Shown here in pieces: positions 26,064 to 37,063 of a DNA stretch of 64,000 bases. This DNA comes from Streptomyces sp. 1-11. Lineage in GTDB: Bacteria; Actinomycetota; Actinomycetes; Streptomycetales; Streptomycetaceae. A program made the position numbers and the translations under genes. The stretch covers positions 124,655 through 188,654 of the forward strand of contig NZ_BJTV01000002.1 of the NCBI RefSeq assembly GCF_007176755.1, written 5' to 3'. A model generated the notes under the pieces. It was not told where the DNA came from, searched no databases, and saw nothing but the letters and a program-made list of their open reading frames with translations. Every line of letters starts with the position of its first letter. The first letter of the stretch is position 1.

Positions 26064-26678
26064 GTGCTCGACGCCGAATTCTTCCGCCGTTGGATGACCA
26101 CGGCCGCCGCGTCGGTCGACCGGGAGGCGGAGCGGCTCACCGCCCTCGACTCCGCCATCGGCGACGCCGACCACGGCAGCAACATGCAGCGCGGGTTCAC
26201 GGCGGTCAAGGCCGCCCTGGAGAAGGAGGCGCCGGACACTCCCGGGGCCGTGCTCGTGCTGGCCGGCCGGCTGCTGATCTCGACGGTCGGCGGGGCGTCC
26301 GGACCGCTGTACGGCACCCTGCTGCGCCGGACCGGCAAGGCGCTCGGGGACGCCGCCGAGGTGAGCGAGGAGCAACTCGCCGAGGCGCTGCGGGCGGGCG
26401 TGGACGGGGTGATGGCGCTCGGCAAGGCGACTCCCGGTGACAAGACCATGATCGACGCGCTGGTCCCGGCGGTGGACGCGCTCGGCGACGGGTTCGCCGC
26501 GGCGCGCTCCGCCGCCGAGGAGGGTGCGGTGGCCACCGTGCCGCTGCAGGCCCGCAAGGGCCGGGCCAGTTACCTCGGCGAGCGCAGCATCGGCCACCAG
26601 GACCCGGGCGCCACCTCCTCGGCGCTGCTGATCGCCGCGCTCGGGGAAGCGGCAGGCGGGGAGGCCCGCGATGAGTGA
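26064..26678 (+). CDS. dhaL: Dihydroxyacetone kinase, ADP-binding subunit
   Basis: DhaL carries a tightly bound ADP that is rephosphorylated by DhaM and passes phosphate to dihydroxyacetone on DhaK. The 204-residue product has LDSAIGDADHGSNMQRGF, whose aspartates bind magnesium, plus GGASGPLYGTLL, GDKTMIDAL and SYLGERSIGHQDPGA. The start is GTG, after AAGGAG. It follows dhaK by 47 bases and overlaps dhaM by 8. Confidence 0.95.
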   Translation: MLDAEFFRRWMTTAAASVDREAERLTALDSAIGDADHGSNMQRGFTAVKAALEKEAPDTPGAVLVLAGRLLISTVGGASGPLYGTLLRRTGKALGDAAEVSEEQLAEALRAGVDGVMALGKATPGDKTMIDALVPAVDALGDGFAAARSAAEEGAVATVPLQARKGRASYLGERSIGHQDPGATSSALLIAALGEAAGGEARDE

Positions 26679-27081
26679 CGAGAAGCTGGTGGGGATCGTG
26701 CTGGTGTCGCACAGCGCGGAGGTCGCGGCCTCCGTCGCCGAGCTGGCGAAGGGCCTGGCGGGCGGCGCCACCGCGGTGCCGGTCGCCCCGGCGGGCGGTA
26801 CCGAGGGCGGCGGGCTCGGCACCAGCGCCGAGCTGATCTCCGCCGCGGCCGCGGCCGTGGACCGGGGCGCGGGTGTCGCCGTCCTCACCGACCTCGGCAG
26901 CGCGGTGCTCACCGTGAAGGCGCTGCTCGCCGAGGGCGACGAACTCCCGGACGGCGCACGCCTGGTGGACGCCCCGTTCGTGGAGGGCGCGGTCGCCGCG
27001 GTGGTCACGGCGTCCACGGGCGCCGACCTGGACGCGGTGGAGGCGGCGGCGACGGAGGCGTACAGCTACCGGAAGGTGTGA
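26671..27081 (+). CDS. dhaM: Dihydroxyacetone kinase phosphotransfer subunit DhaM (PTS EIIA domain)
   Basis: A 136-residue mannose-type EIIA domain. The phosphorylated histidine is in IVLVSHSAEVAASV (residue 14), and GTSAELISAAAAAVD and VLTDLGSAVLTVKALL match the fold. It takes phosphate from HPr of the PTS and gives it to DhaL-ADP. There are no extra HPr or EI domains as in E. coli DhaM, so it depends on general PTS proteins, which are not in this window. Its ATG overlaps the dhaL end. Confidence 0.92.
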   Translation: MSDEKLVGIVLVSHSAEVAASVAELAKGLAGGATAVPVAPAGGTEGGGLGTSAELISAAAAAVDRGAGVAVLTDLGSAVLTVKALLAEGDELPDGARLVDAPFVEGAVAAVVTASTGADLDAVEAAATEAYSYRKV

Positions 27082-27460
27082 GCCCCGGCCCGGAGGCCGG
27101 CGGCTACGGCGGGCAGCTTGTCGGCGCGTTGCCGGCACCCTGCCGGCGCCTTGCCGCCTGCGGTCCGCCTGCGGTCCGCCGCCGAGCCACCGCCGAATCG
27201 CCGCCGGGCCGCCGCCGGGCCGCCCCCGGACCACCGCCGAATCGCCGCCGGGCCGCCCCCGGACCACCGCCAAGTCGCCACCGATCGCCGCCGAGTTGCC
27301 GCCGATCGCCGCCGGTTCGCCTCCGACGGCACGGTCCGGCGAACGGCCGCCGGCGCGGGCCGCCGACGGCACGGGCCCGCCGCCGGCCGTGACCGGTGGG
27401 CCGCCGTCCGCTCACGGGTGCCCGGAGGGGCACCCGCTCCGGGCGCGCGCGAGGCGGTGC
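27082..27460. repeat. Gene-free region with degenerate GCC-rich tandem repeats
   Basis: 379 bases between the ends of dhaM and the chitosanase gene. From about 27150 to 27330 it is made of short units such as CCGCCGGGCCGCC and ACCGCCGAATCGCC, and one block of about 39 bases (GGACCACCGCCGAATCGCC onward) recurs in part. All frames stay open because of the composition, but none looks like a protein. No clear terminator hairpin was found. Likely slippage-expanded DNA. Confidence 0.65.
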
Positions 27461-28159
27461 TCAGTCGGGTTCGACGAAGCGGCGGGCCAGGCGCTCGCCC
27501 GCCCGCACCGCCGCACGGGGGTTCTCGATCGGGGTGACGTGCGAGTCCTTGAAGACGATGTACGTGACGCCGGAGGCCGCTCCGCCGCTGATCGGGTCGG
27601 TGTGGATGCCGAGCCCGCGGGCGGTGGCGTAGGAGGCCTCGCCGATGATGTCGCGGGGGCCCGCGTCGCCGACGACCGCGTACTGCACCCGGTCCCGGTA
27701 GATCACCGCCGCCACGGAGCCGCCGCGGATGCCGTAGTCGCGGTGGTCCCAGATGCGGCTCGGGACCGGCAGCACGATGTAGGGCAGGGACGCGGCGTTC
27801 AGATGACGGCCGTCGGACTGCTGGTAGGCGGTGGCGGCCGTGAACAGCGGGTCCGTGCGGCGGTTGCAGCGGGCGGTGGGCCGCCCGTCGCAGTCGATGT
27901 CCAGGTCCGCCTTCCAGAACACCGCCCCGCGGGTGCCGCACACCGGCACCTTCGCCGACGAGGCGTCGTCGGTGCGGTACCGGCCCCGGGAGACCCGGTC
28001 GCAGGTGCGTACCCGGTCCAGCAGGTCGGCGGCGGTCACGGCGTCCTCGCCCCGCGCCGCCGGTGGCCTCTCCCGGGGCGGGACGGCCGCGGCGGGCGGC
28101 GTTGTCGGGGCGAGCAGGGCGGCGCCGGCCGCGGCCAGCGTCAGCGTCTGGACACGCAC
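27461..28159 (-). CDS. Secreted GH75-type chitosanase
   Basis: A 232-residue exported protein. A signal peptide of about 25 residues (VRVQTLTLAAAGAALLAPTT then PPAAA) precedes a catalytic domain with AVFWKADLDIDCDGRPTA and VVGDAGPRDIIGEASYATA, the Asp- and Glu-containing segments expected for family GH75 endo-chitosanases. It would cut chitosan outside the cell. The GTG at 28159 is chosen for its upstream GAGGAGAGG; an in-frame ATG at 28186 would lengthen the signal peptide by nine residues. A chitinase-type promoter box lies in the upstream intergenic region. Confidence 0.82.
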   Translation of the reverse strand: MRVQTLTLAAAGAALLAPTTPPAAAVPPRERPPAARGEDAVTAADLLDRVRTCDRVSRGRYRTDDASSAKVPVCGTRGAVFWKADLDIDCDGRPTARCNRRTDPLFTAATAYQQSDGRHLNAASLPYIVLPVPSRIWDHRDYGIRGGSVAAVIYRDRVQYAVVGDAGPRDIIGEASYATARGLGIHTDPISGGAASGVTYIVFKDSHVTPIENPRAAVRAGERLARRFVEPD

Positions 28160-28538
28160 TCTGGGGGACCCTCTCCTCGGGAACATTCCGGACACCATGC
28201 CTAAAACGGCATCAAACGGCGAGTACGACACTCCTTTGGGTCCGGATGGAGCAGCACCTTGACGCGTTCGTCGGATGAGAAGCCGAATAGGCCCGTGGAG
28301 CGGGAAATCGCTATGGGTCCCGACCTCCCGGCCGCCCGCCAGGGCAACGGGTCCGGCGGCGACGCCGCGTCCGCACCGCCGACGCGAACCAGCCGACACC
28401 GTGCGGCAGTTCAGTTGGGACTGAACAAGCCTGGGCGGCACCCGCGCGGCACCGGCAGGGCCCCCTTGCCACGCCCGCACCGCCGGGCCCATATTGGTCC
28501 GGACCTTTACTGTGGCGCCGTACCCGGGAGGCAGAACC
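28160..28538. promoter_or_regulatory. Divergent promoter region between chitosanase and lipoprotein genes
   Basis: 379 bases without a gene. The end near the chitosanase (28185-28260) is less GC-rich and probably holds its promoter. The end near the lipoprotein gene holds the element described at 28495-28506. I saw no other strong dyad. Confidence 0.45.
28495..28506. promoter_or_regulatory. TGGTCCGGACCT box, near-copy of the Streptomyces chitinase promoter element
   Basis: The 12-mer differs at one position from TGGTCCAGACCT, the direct-repeat element known from Streptomyces chitinase promoters, and its core GGTCCGGACC is a perfect palindrome. It also resembles the DasR box TGGTCTAGACCA. It stands 33 bases before the lipoprotein start codon. 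Only one copy is seen, whereas chitinase promoters usually have two. Confidence 0.5.
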
Positions 28539-29522
28539 GTGCGACGCGTTCCGCTTCGGCCCCTGCTGGTCTCCGCGGCCCTGGTACTGGTCGCCTCCTG
28601 CGGCTGGGGCGGGGCGGAGGACGACGGCGGCCGGGCGCCCGGCGCCCCGACGGGCGTCACCGCGGCTGCCGGCAGCGCCTCCAGCGTGCACGTGATGTGG
28701 AACGCGGTGACGGGCGGCCCCGGGGTGCGCGTCTACGAGGTGTACCGCGGCCGGACGAAGGCCGGCGAGGTACCGGGCTCACAGCACATGGTGGACGTCA
28801 CCAGGCTCAGGCCGTCCACCATGTACTCCTTCACCGTCCGGGCCCGGGACACGGACGGCCGCCTCGGGCCGCCGAGCCGGGCGGTGCGGGCGCGGACCCC
28901 GGCTGCCGCGGCTGCGGACCGTTCGGCGCCGACCCGTCCCGGCAGGGCCGCCGGACGGGCGGCCGGCAGCCGCGCGGTCCGGCTCTCCTGGTCCGCCTCC
29001 CGGGACGACCGGGGCGTGGCGTCCTACGAGATAGAGCAGGGCGGCGCGAGGATCCACAGCGTCGGCGGCGGCCAGAGCGCGACCGTGGTCACCGGACTGC
29101 GCCCGGGCACGCGTTACGTCTTCACCGTGCGGGCCCGGGACGCGGCCGACAACCTCTCCCCCGCGAGCGCGCCGGTCCGCGTCACCACGCCGGGCGCCGA
29201 CGACGGCCGGGACACCGCGCCGACCGCCTTCACCGCCTCGAGCCACCGGTCCGGCGGGGCGTACTACTTCGACCTGTCGTGGGACCCGCCGGCCGTGGAC
29301 GGGGTGGTCACCGAGTACCGCATCCAGCTCGACGGCGCCACGGCCACCTCCCTGGTGTGGGGCGGCGAGCCGCCGCGCGGCCGCGCGCACTACAGCTTCT
29401 TCGCCGGGCGGAAGGCGGGCGAGGAGCACCGGGTGCGGCTCGGGGCGCGGCTGCCGGACGGCACCTGGGGCGGCTTCTCGGCCGAGCGGACGGTCGTCCT
29501 GGGCGGCGGGGCCGGGGGCTGA
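28539..29522 (+). CDS. Fibronectin type III lipoprotein
   Basis: A 327-residue exported lipoprotein. The signal peptide ends in the lipobox LVASC (cysteine at about residue 23). Three fibronectin type III modules follow at about residues 35-125, 135-225 and 230-325, each with the W/Y core and a SFTVRARD- or FTVRARD-like strand. Such modules often serve as linkers or for binding in polysaccharide-degrading systems; no catalytic domain is seen. The GTG has GGGAGG seven bases upstream. It is divergent from the chitosanase gene and may bind surface sugars, which is inference. Confidence 0.8.
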   Translation: MRRVPLRPLLVSAALVLVASCGWGGAEDDGGRAPGAPTGVTAAAGSASSVHVMWNAVTGGPGVRVYEVYRGRTKAGEVPGSQHMVDVTRLRPSTMYSFTVRARDTDGRLGPPSRAVRARTPAAAAADRSAPTRPGRAAGRAAGSRAVRLSWSASRDDRGVASYEIEQGGARIHSVGGGQSATVVTGLRPGTRYVFTVRARDAADNLSPASAPVRVTTPGADDGRDTAPTAFTASSHRSGGAYYFDLSWDPPAVDGVVTEYRIQLDGATATSLVWGGEPPRGRAHYSFFAGRKAGEEHRVRLGARLPDGTWGGFSAERTVVLGGGAGG

Positions 29523-29715
29523 CGGGCCGTAGGGCACCCCGGCGCGGGGCGCGCGCCGGGGCAGGCCGGACGGGGTACCGGTCACCCGACCGGGCGCGGT
29601 ACGAGTGCGGCGGTGACCGGGGCCGCGTTGGCTGCCGTTGAGGCAGCACGGACCTTTCCCGACCCCAGGCGGCGCATGGGACGTACCGCCGACCGTGCCG
29701 CCGGAGGGCCAGCCA

Positions 29716-30255
29716 ATGCGCAACTCCCGACTCCTCCTCCGCCCCGGTCTGACCCTGGCGGCCGCCGCCGCGCTCCCGGCCTCACTCGCCGGACCGTCGG
29801 CCGCGGCCTCCGGCATATCGGTGAGCACCACCGGTTCCACGGTCTCGGTCGTCACCAGCGCCTGCACCCAGTCCAACGGCAGCTGGGGCAATGCCTCGCT
29901 GATCAGCAGCCGCCAGGCGAACTTCGCCCAGGGGCGGCAGGTCGCCCTGTCCGGCACCTCCGTCAGCCAGTTCGCCGCCTGGTCGGGAGTGAGCCCGGGG
30001 ACGTACACGGTGGTCGTGATGTGCTCGAACGGCACGACCGCCGGCACCCAGTCCGTGATCGTCTCCGCGCCCGGCGCGCCCACGATCTCCTCGACGTACT
30101 CGCCCGCGCCGTCGCGCGGAGTGAAGGGCGGCCTCGGCGGCGCCACCCGTGACTACGGCCCGGTCACCCTGGGCATCGGCGCCACCCTGGTGACGGGCGC
30201 CGTGGCCGCCACGGTCTGGTTCCTGCGCCGCCGCGCGAAGCCGTACCGGTTCTGA
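29716..30255 (+). CDS. Secreted, C-terminally membrane-anchored protein
   Basis: A 179-residue protein. It has a signal peptide (residues 1-31, ending SLAGPSAAA), a Ser/Thr/Gly-rich exposed domain with two cysteines (SACTQSNGSW and VVMCSNG) that may form a disulphide, and a C-terminal helix (LGIGATLVTGAVAATVWFL) followed by RRRAKPYRF. There is no LPXTG motif, so it is anchored by its helix. A good GGAGG precedes the ATG. I do not recognise a named family. Confidence 0.72.
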   Translation: MRNSRLLLRPGLTLAAAAALPASLAGPSAAASGISVSTTGSTVSVVTSACTQSNGSWGNASLISSRQANFAQGRQVALSGTSVSQFAAWSGVSPGTYTVVVMCSNGTTAGTQSVIVSAPGAPTISSTYSPAPSRGVKGGLGGATRDYGPVTLGIGATLVTGAVAATVWFLRRRAKPYRF

Positions 30256-30453
30256 GCCGGCGCACGGCGCGGCCCCTGCCGCACGACGGCCCTTCCGCGC
30301 GGCGGCCCCTGCGCCCGACGGCTCCCGTCTGCACGCCGGTCCCCGCCCGCACGGCGGCCGCGCACGGCTGCCCCCTCCGCGCGGCCGGCGACTTTGCACA
30401 TCCGGTCCCGCCCGCGGCCCCTGTCCCCACGGCCGCCGCGCCGACGCCGCCTC

Positions 30454-31038
30454 TCACCGGGACGTGCCGTCCGCCGGCCGTGTGCCGTTCTCGCCCGCGG
30501 GGCCGGCGAGTTCCGCGAACTCGGCCAGCGCCCGGCCGAGCCACTGCGTCCAGAAGGTCTCCAGGTCGATGCCGGCCCGCAGGACGAGGTGGCGCAGCCG
30601 GTCCTCCGGGGTGTCCCGGCCGGGCGGGAAGTCGCGCTGCTCGATCTCCTCGTACTCGGCCAACTGCCGCCGGTGCAGGTCCAGATGGCGGCCCAGTTCG
30701 GCTTCGAGGCCCGCCGTGCCGACGACCGCCGCCGCGCGCAGCCGCAGGAACAGGGCGTCCCGGTGCGGCCTGGGGTCCTGGGACGCGGCGGTCCAGCGGG
30801 CCAGTTCGGCGCGGCCCGCGGGCAGCACCTCGTAGCTCTTCTTCTGCCCGCGCACCGGCTGTTCGGCCGGCAGCGCGCGGATGAGCCCCTCCCCTTCGAG
30901 CCTGCCCAGCTCGCGGTAGATCTGCTGGTGCGTCGCGGACCAGAAGTAGCCGATCGACCGGTCGAACCGGCGGGTCAGCTCCAGGCCCGACGACGGCTTC
31001 TCCAGCAGGGCGGTGAGGATGGCGTGCGGGAGTGACAT
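30454..31038 (-). CDS. PadR-family transcriptional regulator
   Basis: A 194-residue regulator. The N-terminal winged helix shows MSLPHAILTALLEKPSSGLELTRRF in two blocks and HQQIYRELGRLEGEGLI, the PadR signature. The C-terminal part (about residues 90-180) is the helical Vir-type dimerisation domain. It lies 39 bases downstream of the fadH-like gene on the same strand and may be cotranscribed with and control it. It is similar to the second PadR at 46878. Confidence 0.88.
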   Translation of the reverse strand: MSLPHAILTALLEKPSSGLELTRRFDRSIGYFWSATHQQIYRELGRLEGEGLIRALPAEQPVRGQKKSYEVLPAGRAELARWTAASQDPRPHRDALFLRLRAAAVVGTAGLEAELGRHLDLHRRQLAEYEEIEQRDFPPGRDTPEDRLRHLVLRAGIDLETFWTQWLGRALAEFAELAGPAGENGTRPADGTSR

Positions 31039-31077
31039 GGGCTCATCCTAGGGACGCGCGCCGGGGCCCCTGGGTCC

Positions 31078-33192
<2,115 letters not shown>

Positions 33193-33206
33193 TCACGCGG
33201 ACGCGA

Positions 33207-33243
33207 CGGCGCCCCGGCCGGCATGGAGCCGGCCGGGGCGCCG
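33207..33243 (-). terminator. Perfect 16-pair hairpin after the gene at 33282
   Basis: Sixteen-base arms beginning CGGCGCCCCGG, loop ATGGA, lying 39 bases past the stop at 33282 and just before the fadH promoter region. One of the strongest hairpins in the window. Confidence 0.82.
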
Positions 33244-33281
33244 CGGCCCTGCTTGCGTCCTCCGGGTCCCGCCGGAGGCCG

Positions 33282-33653
33282 TCAGCGGCTCTCCAGCCGC
33301 AGGTGCAGGTCCCGCTCCTGGTCGCCGGAGGCCGTGCAGGTCTCCTCGACGGTGAACATGGAGTCCAGCGTCGCGCGGAACCGGTCCACGGCCCAGTAGC
33401 TGCCCTGGACGTCCGCGAGGATGGACGAGTCGAGGTGGACGGGCGGACAGCCGGACCCGCGGGCGTCCGCGACGTCGTACGTGCCGAGCCACACCATCGG
33501 ACGGACATCGTGGAGCTGCCTCGGAATCTCCTCAGGCGTCCGGTCCGACGCGAAACAACTGTTGAGAGCGTCGAATACGAGGCGGGCGTCCTCCTTGGAG
33601 CCGCTGATCTCCACCGAGACGGTCTCCTGGTGCGACTGGTCCGTGTTCTCCAT
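33282..33653 (-). CDS. Conserved-looking hypothetical protein
   Basis: A 123-residue soluble acidic protein beginning MENTDQSHQETVSVEISGSK. It has a strand-helix start (VSVEISGSKEDARLVFDALN) and a hydrophobic middle (PMVWLGTYDVAD), with no membrane segment. AAAGGAG stands right before the ATG and a strong terminator follows, so it is a good gene. I recognise no family. The sequence is less Ala-rich than its neighbours. Confidence 0.7.
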   Translation of the reverse strand: MENTDQSHQETVSVEISGSKEDARLVFDALNSCFASDRTPEEIPRQLHDVRPMVWLGTYDVADARGSGCPPVHLDSSILADVQGSYWAVDRFRATLDSMFTVEETCTASGDQERDLHLRLESR

Positions 33654-33756
33654 GATCGCTCCTTTCCTGGCCGCGCTGCGGTGGAACGGGGTACCCCGCC
33701 GGACCGCGTCCATCCTCAGCAAAGCACCGCGGACCGGTGAGCACACCTCAGCGGCG

Positions 33757-33771
33757 GCAGGCGGGGCCTGC
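33757..33771 (-). terminator. Small hairpin at the end of the secreted-protein gene
   Basis: GCAGGC, three-base loop, GCCTGC, directly beyond the stop at 33772. Short but perfect; a modest terminator candidate. Confidence 0.4.
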
Positions 33772-34659
33772 TCAGCCGCGGGTGAACTTGTACGTCTTGC
33801 TGTCCGTGAGGACGCAGAAGCCGGGCGAGACGACGATGACGCGCAGGATCCCGGTCCGGCGGTCGTAGTCGACGCCCTCCGCCTCGAAGGACCCCGAGCA
33901 GGAGCTGCGCAGCGGCAGCTGACGCAGGGCGGTGACGTGTCCGGTGACGTCCGCCGTGCCGTTCGGCGCCGCCGACAGGTCGATCCGCAGCAGCGGCTTG
34001 GTGATCCCGAAGAGGGAGCCGTCCGGGTCGTCGGAGGAGCACAGCAGGGTGGTGGGGCCGGAGAAGTCGCAGCCCTGGACGTCGCGCACGGCGTGGTCGA
34101 GGCCGACCGCGGAGACCTGCGGGAGGTTCGCCGAGGGCGAGGTGGCCGGGTTCACGCCCGGGGTCGGGAAGACCAGCAGGCGGTTCATGGTGCCCCACTC
34201 GCCCGACAGCATCCACTGGCCGTCCGGCGAGACGGCCGCCCAGGAGTTGTTCAGGGCCTCGCCGGGGCTCAGCGTGTGGACGTACTCCGACCAGCCGCCG
34301 CCCGGCGCCTGCACGCGGAACATCTTCGAGTTGCCCGAGTCGCGCTGGTAGGGCTCGATGTAGTGGCCGTCGTACGAGGCGTCGGGGTCGCCCACATGGT
34401 TCCAGCCGCGGCTGGAGACGCCGATCGGTATGGTGCCGATGCCGGTGTACCGGTTGGGGCTGCTCGCCGGGACCTCCACCGAGGTCAGGCCCTGGCTCTC
34501 GGTCAGCGGGTCGGCCCGGTCGGAGCCGGTCTCGGTCCAGGTGTCGGCGGCGTGGGCCGGGGCGGGCGCGGCGAGGGACACGACTGCGGCGGTGGCCAGG
34601 ACGACGAGTCCGGTGAGGGCTGCGTGACAACGTTGCCTGGCGGAGGGGGACGCGGGCAT
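33772..34659 (-). CDS. Secreted protein, possible beta-propeller
   Basis: A 295-residue exported protein with a clear signal peptide (basic start, LTGLVVLATAAVVSLAAPAP, cleavage near AHA-A at about residue 37). The mature part has repeated strand-rich segments (WAAVSPDGQWMLSGEWG, DVQGCDFSGPTTLLCSSDD, GVDYDRRTGILRVIVV) that look like propeller blades, and cysteines in pairs. I recognise no enzyme motif. Start ATG at 34659 has GAGGAG upstream; an in-frame start at 34692 is possible but lacks one. Confidence 0.72.
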   Translation of the reverse strand: MPASPSARQRCHAALTGLVVLATAAVVSLAAPAPAHAADTWTETGSDRADPLTESQGLTSVEVPASSPNRYTGIGTIPIGVSSRGWNHVGDPDASYDGHYIEPYQRDSGNSKMFRVQAPGGGWSEYVHTLSPGEALNNSWAAVSPDGQWMLSGEWGTMNRLLVFPTPGVNPATSPSANLPQVSAVGLDHAVRDVQGCDFSGPTTLLCSSDDPDGSLFGITKPLLRIDLSAAPNGTADVTGHVTALRQLPLRSSCSGSFEAEGVDYDRRTGILRVIVVSPGFCVLTDSKTYKFTRG

Positions 34660-34978
34660 GGCCGGCTCCTCGGTGGAGGGGGGTGGGTGCACTCGGTCGG
34701 CGGACAGTCTGGCCCGGACGGGTGGTCATGTACAGGCCAATGGAGCAACATGAGCGTGAACTCTCCCCGCTCCGGGCACCGTCCTGCGCGGCCCCCGTGG
34801 GCGACGGCCTCCCCCGTCCGCGCCGCCGGCCCGGTGCCCACGGCGAACGTCCGCCGCCCGGCTGAGAGATGGTGGAGACAGGTGCGACGGCACGGAGAAT
34901 CGGAGTGAGCGCGGCAGGACGAGGGGAGCCGGTACGGGGACGGGCGTGCCGTGCGATCGGGCGAAGGCGGTGCGTGGC
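34660..34978. promoter_or_regulatory. Divergent intergenic region
   Basis: 319 bases between the secreted-protein gene (minus) and the phosphatase gene (plus). No convincing ORF, dyad or repeat was seen. If the phosphatase begins at the upstream GTG (34946), the region shrinks to 286 bases. Confidence 0.4.
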
Positions 34979-37057
34979 ATGAGTGCAGCCGGGGCCGCGG
35001 CGGCGGACGGCGACGTGCCGGCGGGCGGGCCGGTGCGGGCCGGCGGACTGCTCGACGTGCTGCGGGTGGCGTCGGTGGTGCTGGACGACAGGGGCCGCAT
35101 CGTGCTGTGGAGCCCGCAGGCCGAGGAGCTGTTCGGCTACTCGGCGCGGGAGGCCCTCGGCCAGTACGCCGCCCGGCTGATGGTGGACGAGCGGCACATC
35201 GAGCTGGTCGGCAGGCTGTTCGCCGATGTGATGCGCACCGGCCGGAGCTGGGCCGGCGGTTTCCCGGTCCGCCACAAGGACGGCAGCACCCGGCTGGTCG
35301 AGTTCCGCAACATGCGGCTGCTGGACGACCGGGGCGACGTCTACGCGCTGGGGCTCGCCGCCGACCAGTCGACCGTGCGGCGCCTGGAGCAGGACGTGGC
35401 GCTGTCCGAGCGGATGGTGCAGCAGTCGCCGATCGGGCTCGCCGTGCTCGACACCGAGCTGCGGTTCGTCACCGTCAACCCCGCCCTGGCCCGGAACAAC
35501 GGCCTGCCGGCCGAGGAGCACATGGGGCGCAGACTGCGCGACGTGCTGCCGATGCTGGACACCGCCGCCCTGGAGGCCGCGACCCGCCGGGTGCTGGAGA
35601 CCGGCGTCCCGCTCATCGACGCGCCGCTGGTCGGCCGCACCGCGGCCGACCCGGACCGGGACCACACCTGGTCGCAGTCGCTGTACCGGCTCGAGGACGC
35701 GACGGGCAACGTGCTCGGGGTCGCCGTCTCCCTCGTCGACATCACCGAGCAGCACCGGGCCTCGCTGGAGGCGGAGACCGCGCGGCGCCGGCTCGCGATC
35801 ATCGCCGACGCCTCCGTACGGATCGGCACCACGCTGGAGCTGGAGCGCACGGCCTGCGAGCTGGCCGAGGTGTCGGTCCCGGCACTGGCCGACGTCGCCG
35901 CCGTGGATCTGCTGGACGCGGTGGTGGCGGGCCGGCCCAGCACACTGGGCCCCTCGGAGGAGGCGGTGTTCCGGGCCCTCGCGGTGCGCCCGGCGCAGGG
36001 CTCGGACGCCGTCGGCGCCGCCGATCCGCCCGGCCAGGTCGCCCGGTACGGCCCGGACCGGCTGGTCACCGAGTGCGTGCGCACCGGCGAGGTGGTGCTC
36101 GTGTCACGGGTGGCGGACGAGGACCTGCCGCGGATCGCCCGTTCCCCGGAGGCGGCCGCCCTGCTGGGCCGGGCGGGCCTGCACTCCTATCTCGCCGTGC
36201 CGCTGATCGCGCGCGGGGAGGTGCTCGGCGCCCTCGATCTCAAACGGACCCGCAATCCGGCGCCCTTCGACGAGGACGACGTCCTGCTGGCCCGCGAGCT
36301 GGCGGCCCGCGCCTCCGTGCACATCGACAACGCCCGCTGGTACCAGGACGCCCGCGACACCGCGCTCACCCTCCAGCGCAGCCTGCTGCCGGGCCGGCCG
36401 CCGGTGACCACCGGCCTCCAGGTGGCCTCCCGGTACCAGCCGGCGGGCGCCACCAGCGAGGTCGGCGGCGACTGGTTCGACGTCATCCCGCTGGACGGCG
36501 GCAGGACCGCGCTCGTGGTGGGCGACGTGATGGGCAGCGGCATCGGCGCGGCCGCGACCATGGGCCGGCTGCGCACGGCGACCACCACGCTGGCGTCGCT
36601 CGGTCTCGACCCGGCGATGCTGCTCGAGCACCTGGACAGGACGACCTCGGCCCTGGACCACTCCATCGCCACCTGCGTGTACGCCGTGCACGACCCGCGT
36701 CTGCGCCGGTGCCGGATCGCGAACGCCGGGCACCTGCCGCCGGCCCGGGTGCGGCCGGGCCGGCCGCCCGAGCTGCTCGACCTGCCCACCGGGGTGCCGC
36801 TGGGGGTGGGCGGGGTGGAGTTCTCGACCGTCACCGTCGACTTCGAGCCGGGCGACGAGCTGGTGTTCTACACCGACGGTCTGGTCGAGACCCGCTGCCA
36901 TTCGCTGGACGAGCGCCTGGACCTGCTGCTGTCCCTGCTGGACGACCCCGGGCGCCCGCTGGAGGAGACCTGCGACCTGCTCCTCGGCACCCTGCACCAC
37001 CCGGACAACCACGACGACGTGGCGCTGCTCATCGCCCGGGCGCAGGAGCTGCCGTAG
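34979..37057 (+). CDS. PAS-PAS-GAF-PP2C (SpoIIE/RsbU-type) phosphatase
   Basis: A 692-residue sensor phosphatase. Residues 20-140 form a PAS domain (VVLDDRGRIVLWSPQAEELFGYS); residues 145-275 form a second PAS domain; residues 285-455 a GAF domain; residues 470-690 a PPM-type serine phosphatase with EVGGDWFDVIPLDGG, VVGDVMGSGIGAAATM and FYTDGLVETR, whose aspartates bind metal. Such proteins dephosphorylate STAS antagonists and so free sigma factors. There is no histidine-kinase-like ATPase domain. The STAS proteins at 6688 and 8074 are possible targets but not neighbours. The start is uncertain: ATG at 34979 or GTG at 34946. Confidence 0.88.
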   Translation: MSAAGAAAADGDVPAGGPVRAGGLLDVLRVASVVLDDRGRIVLWSPQAEELFGYSAREALGQYAARLMVDERHIELVGRLFADVMRTGRSWAGGFPVRHKDGSTRLVEFRNMRLLDDRGDVYALGLAADQSTVRRLEQDVALSERMVQQSPIGLAVLDTELRFVTVNPALARNNGLPAEEHMGRRLRDVLPMLDTAALEAATRRVLETGVPLIDAPLVGRTAADPDRDHTWSQSLYRLEDATGNVLGVAVSLVDITEQHRASLEAETARRRLAIIADASVRIGTTLELERTACELAEVSVPALADVAAVDLLDAVVAGRPSTLGPSEEAVFRALAVRPAQGSDAVGAADPPGQVARYGPDRLVTECVRTGEVVLVSRVADEDLPRIARSPEAAALLGRAGLHSYLAVPLIARGEVLGALDLKRTRNPAPFDEDDVLLARELAARASVHIDNARWYQDARDTALTLQRSLLPGRPPVTTGLQVASRYQPAGATSEVGGDWFDVIPLDGGRTALVVGDVMGSGIGAAATMGRLRTATTTLASLGLDPAMLLEHLDRTTSALDHSIATCVYAVHDPRLRRCRIANAGHLPPARVRPGRPPELLDLPTGVPLGVGGVEFSTVTVDFEPGDELVFYTDGLVETRCHSLDERLDLLLSLLDDPGRPLEETCDLLLGTLHHPDNHDDVALLIARAQELP

Positions 37058-37063
37058 GCCGCG

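Noticed and set aside
28259..29641. A 460-codon plus-strand frame over the fibronectin-III gene
   Set aside because: Arg/Gly-rich shadow; the alternate frame has a lipobox and three FnIII modules.
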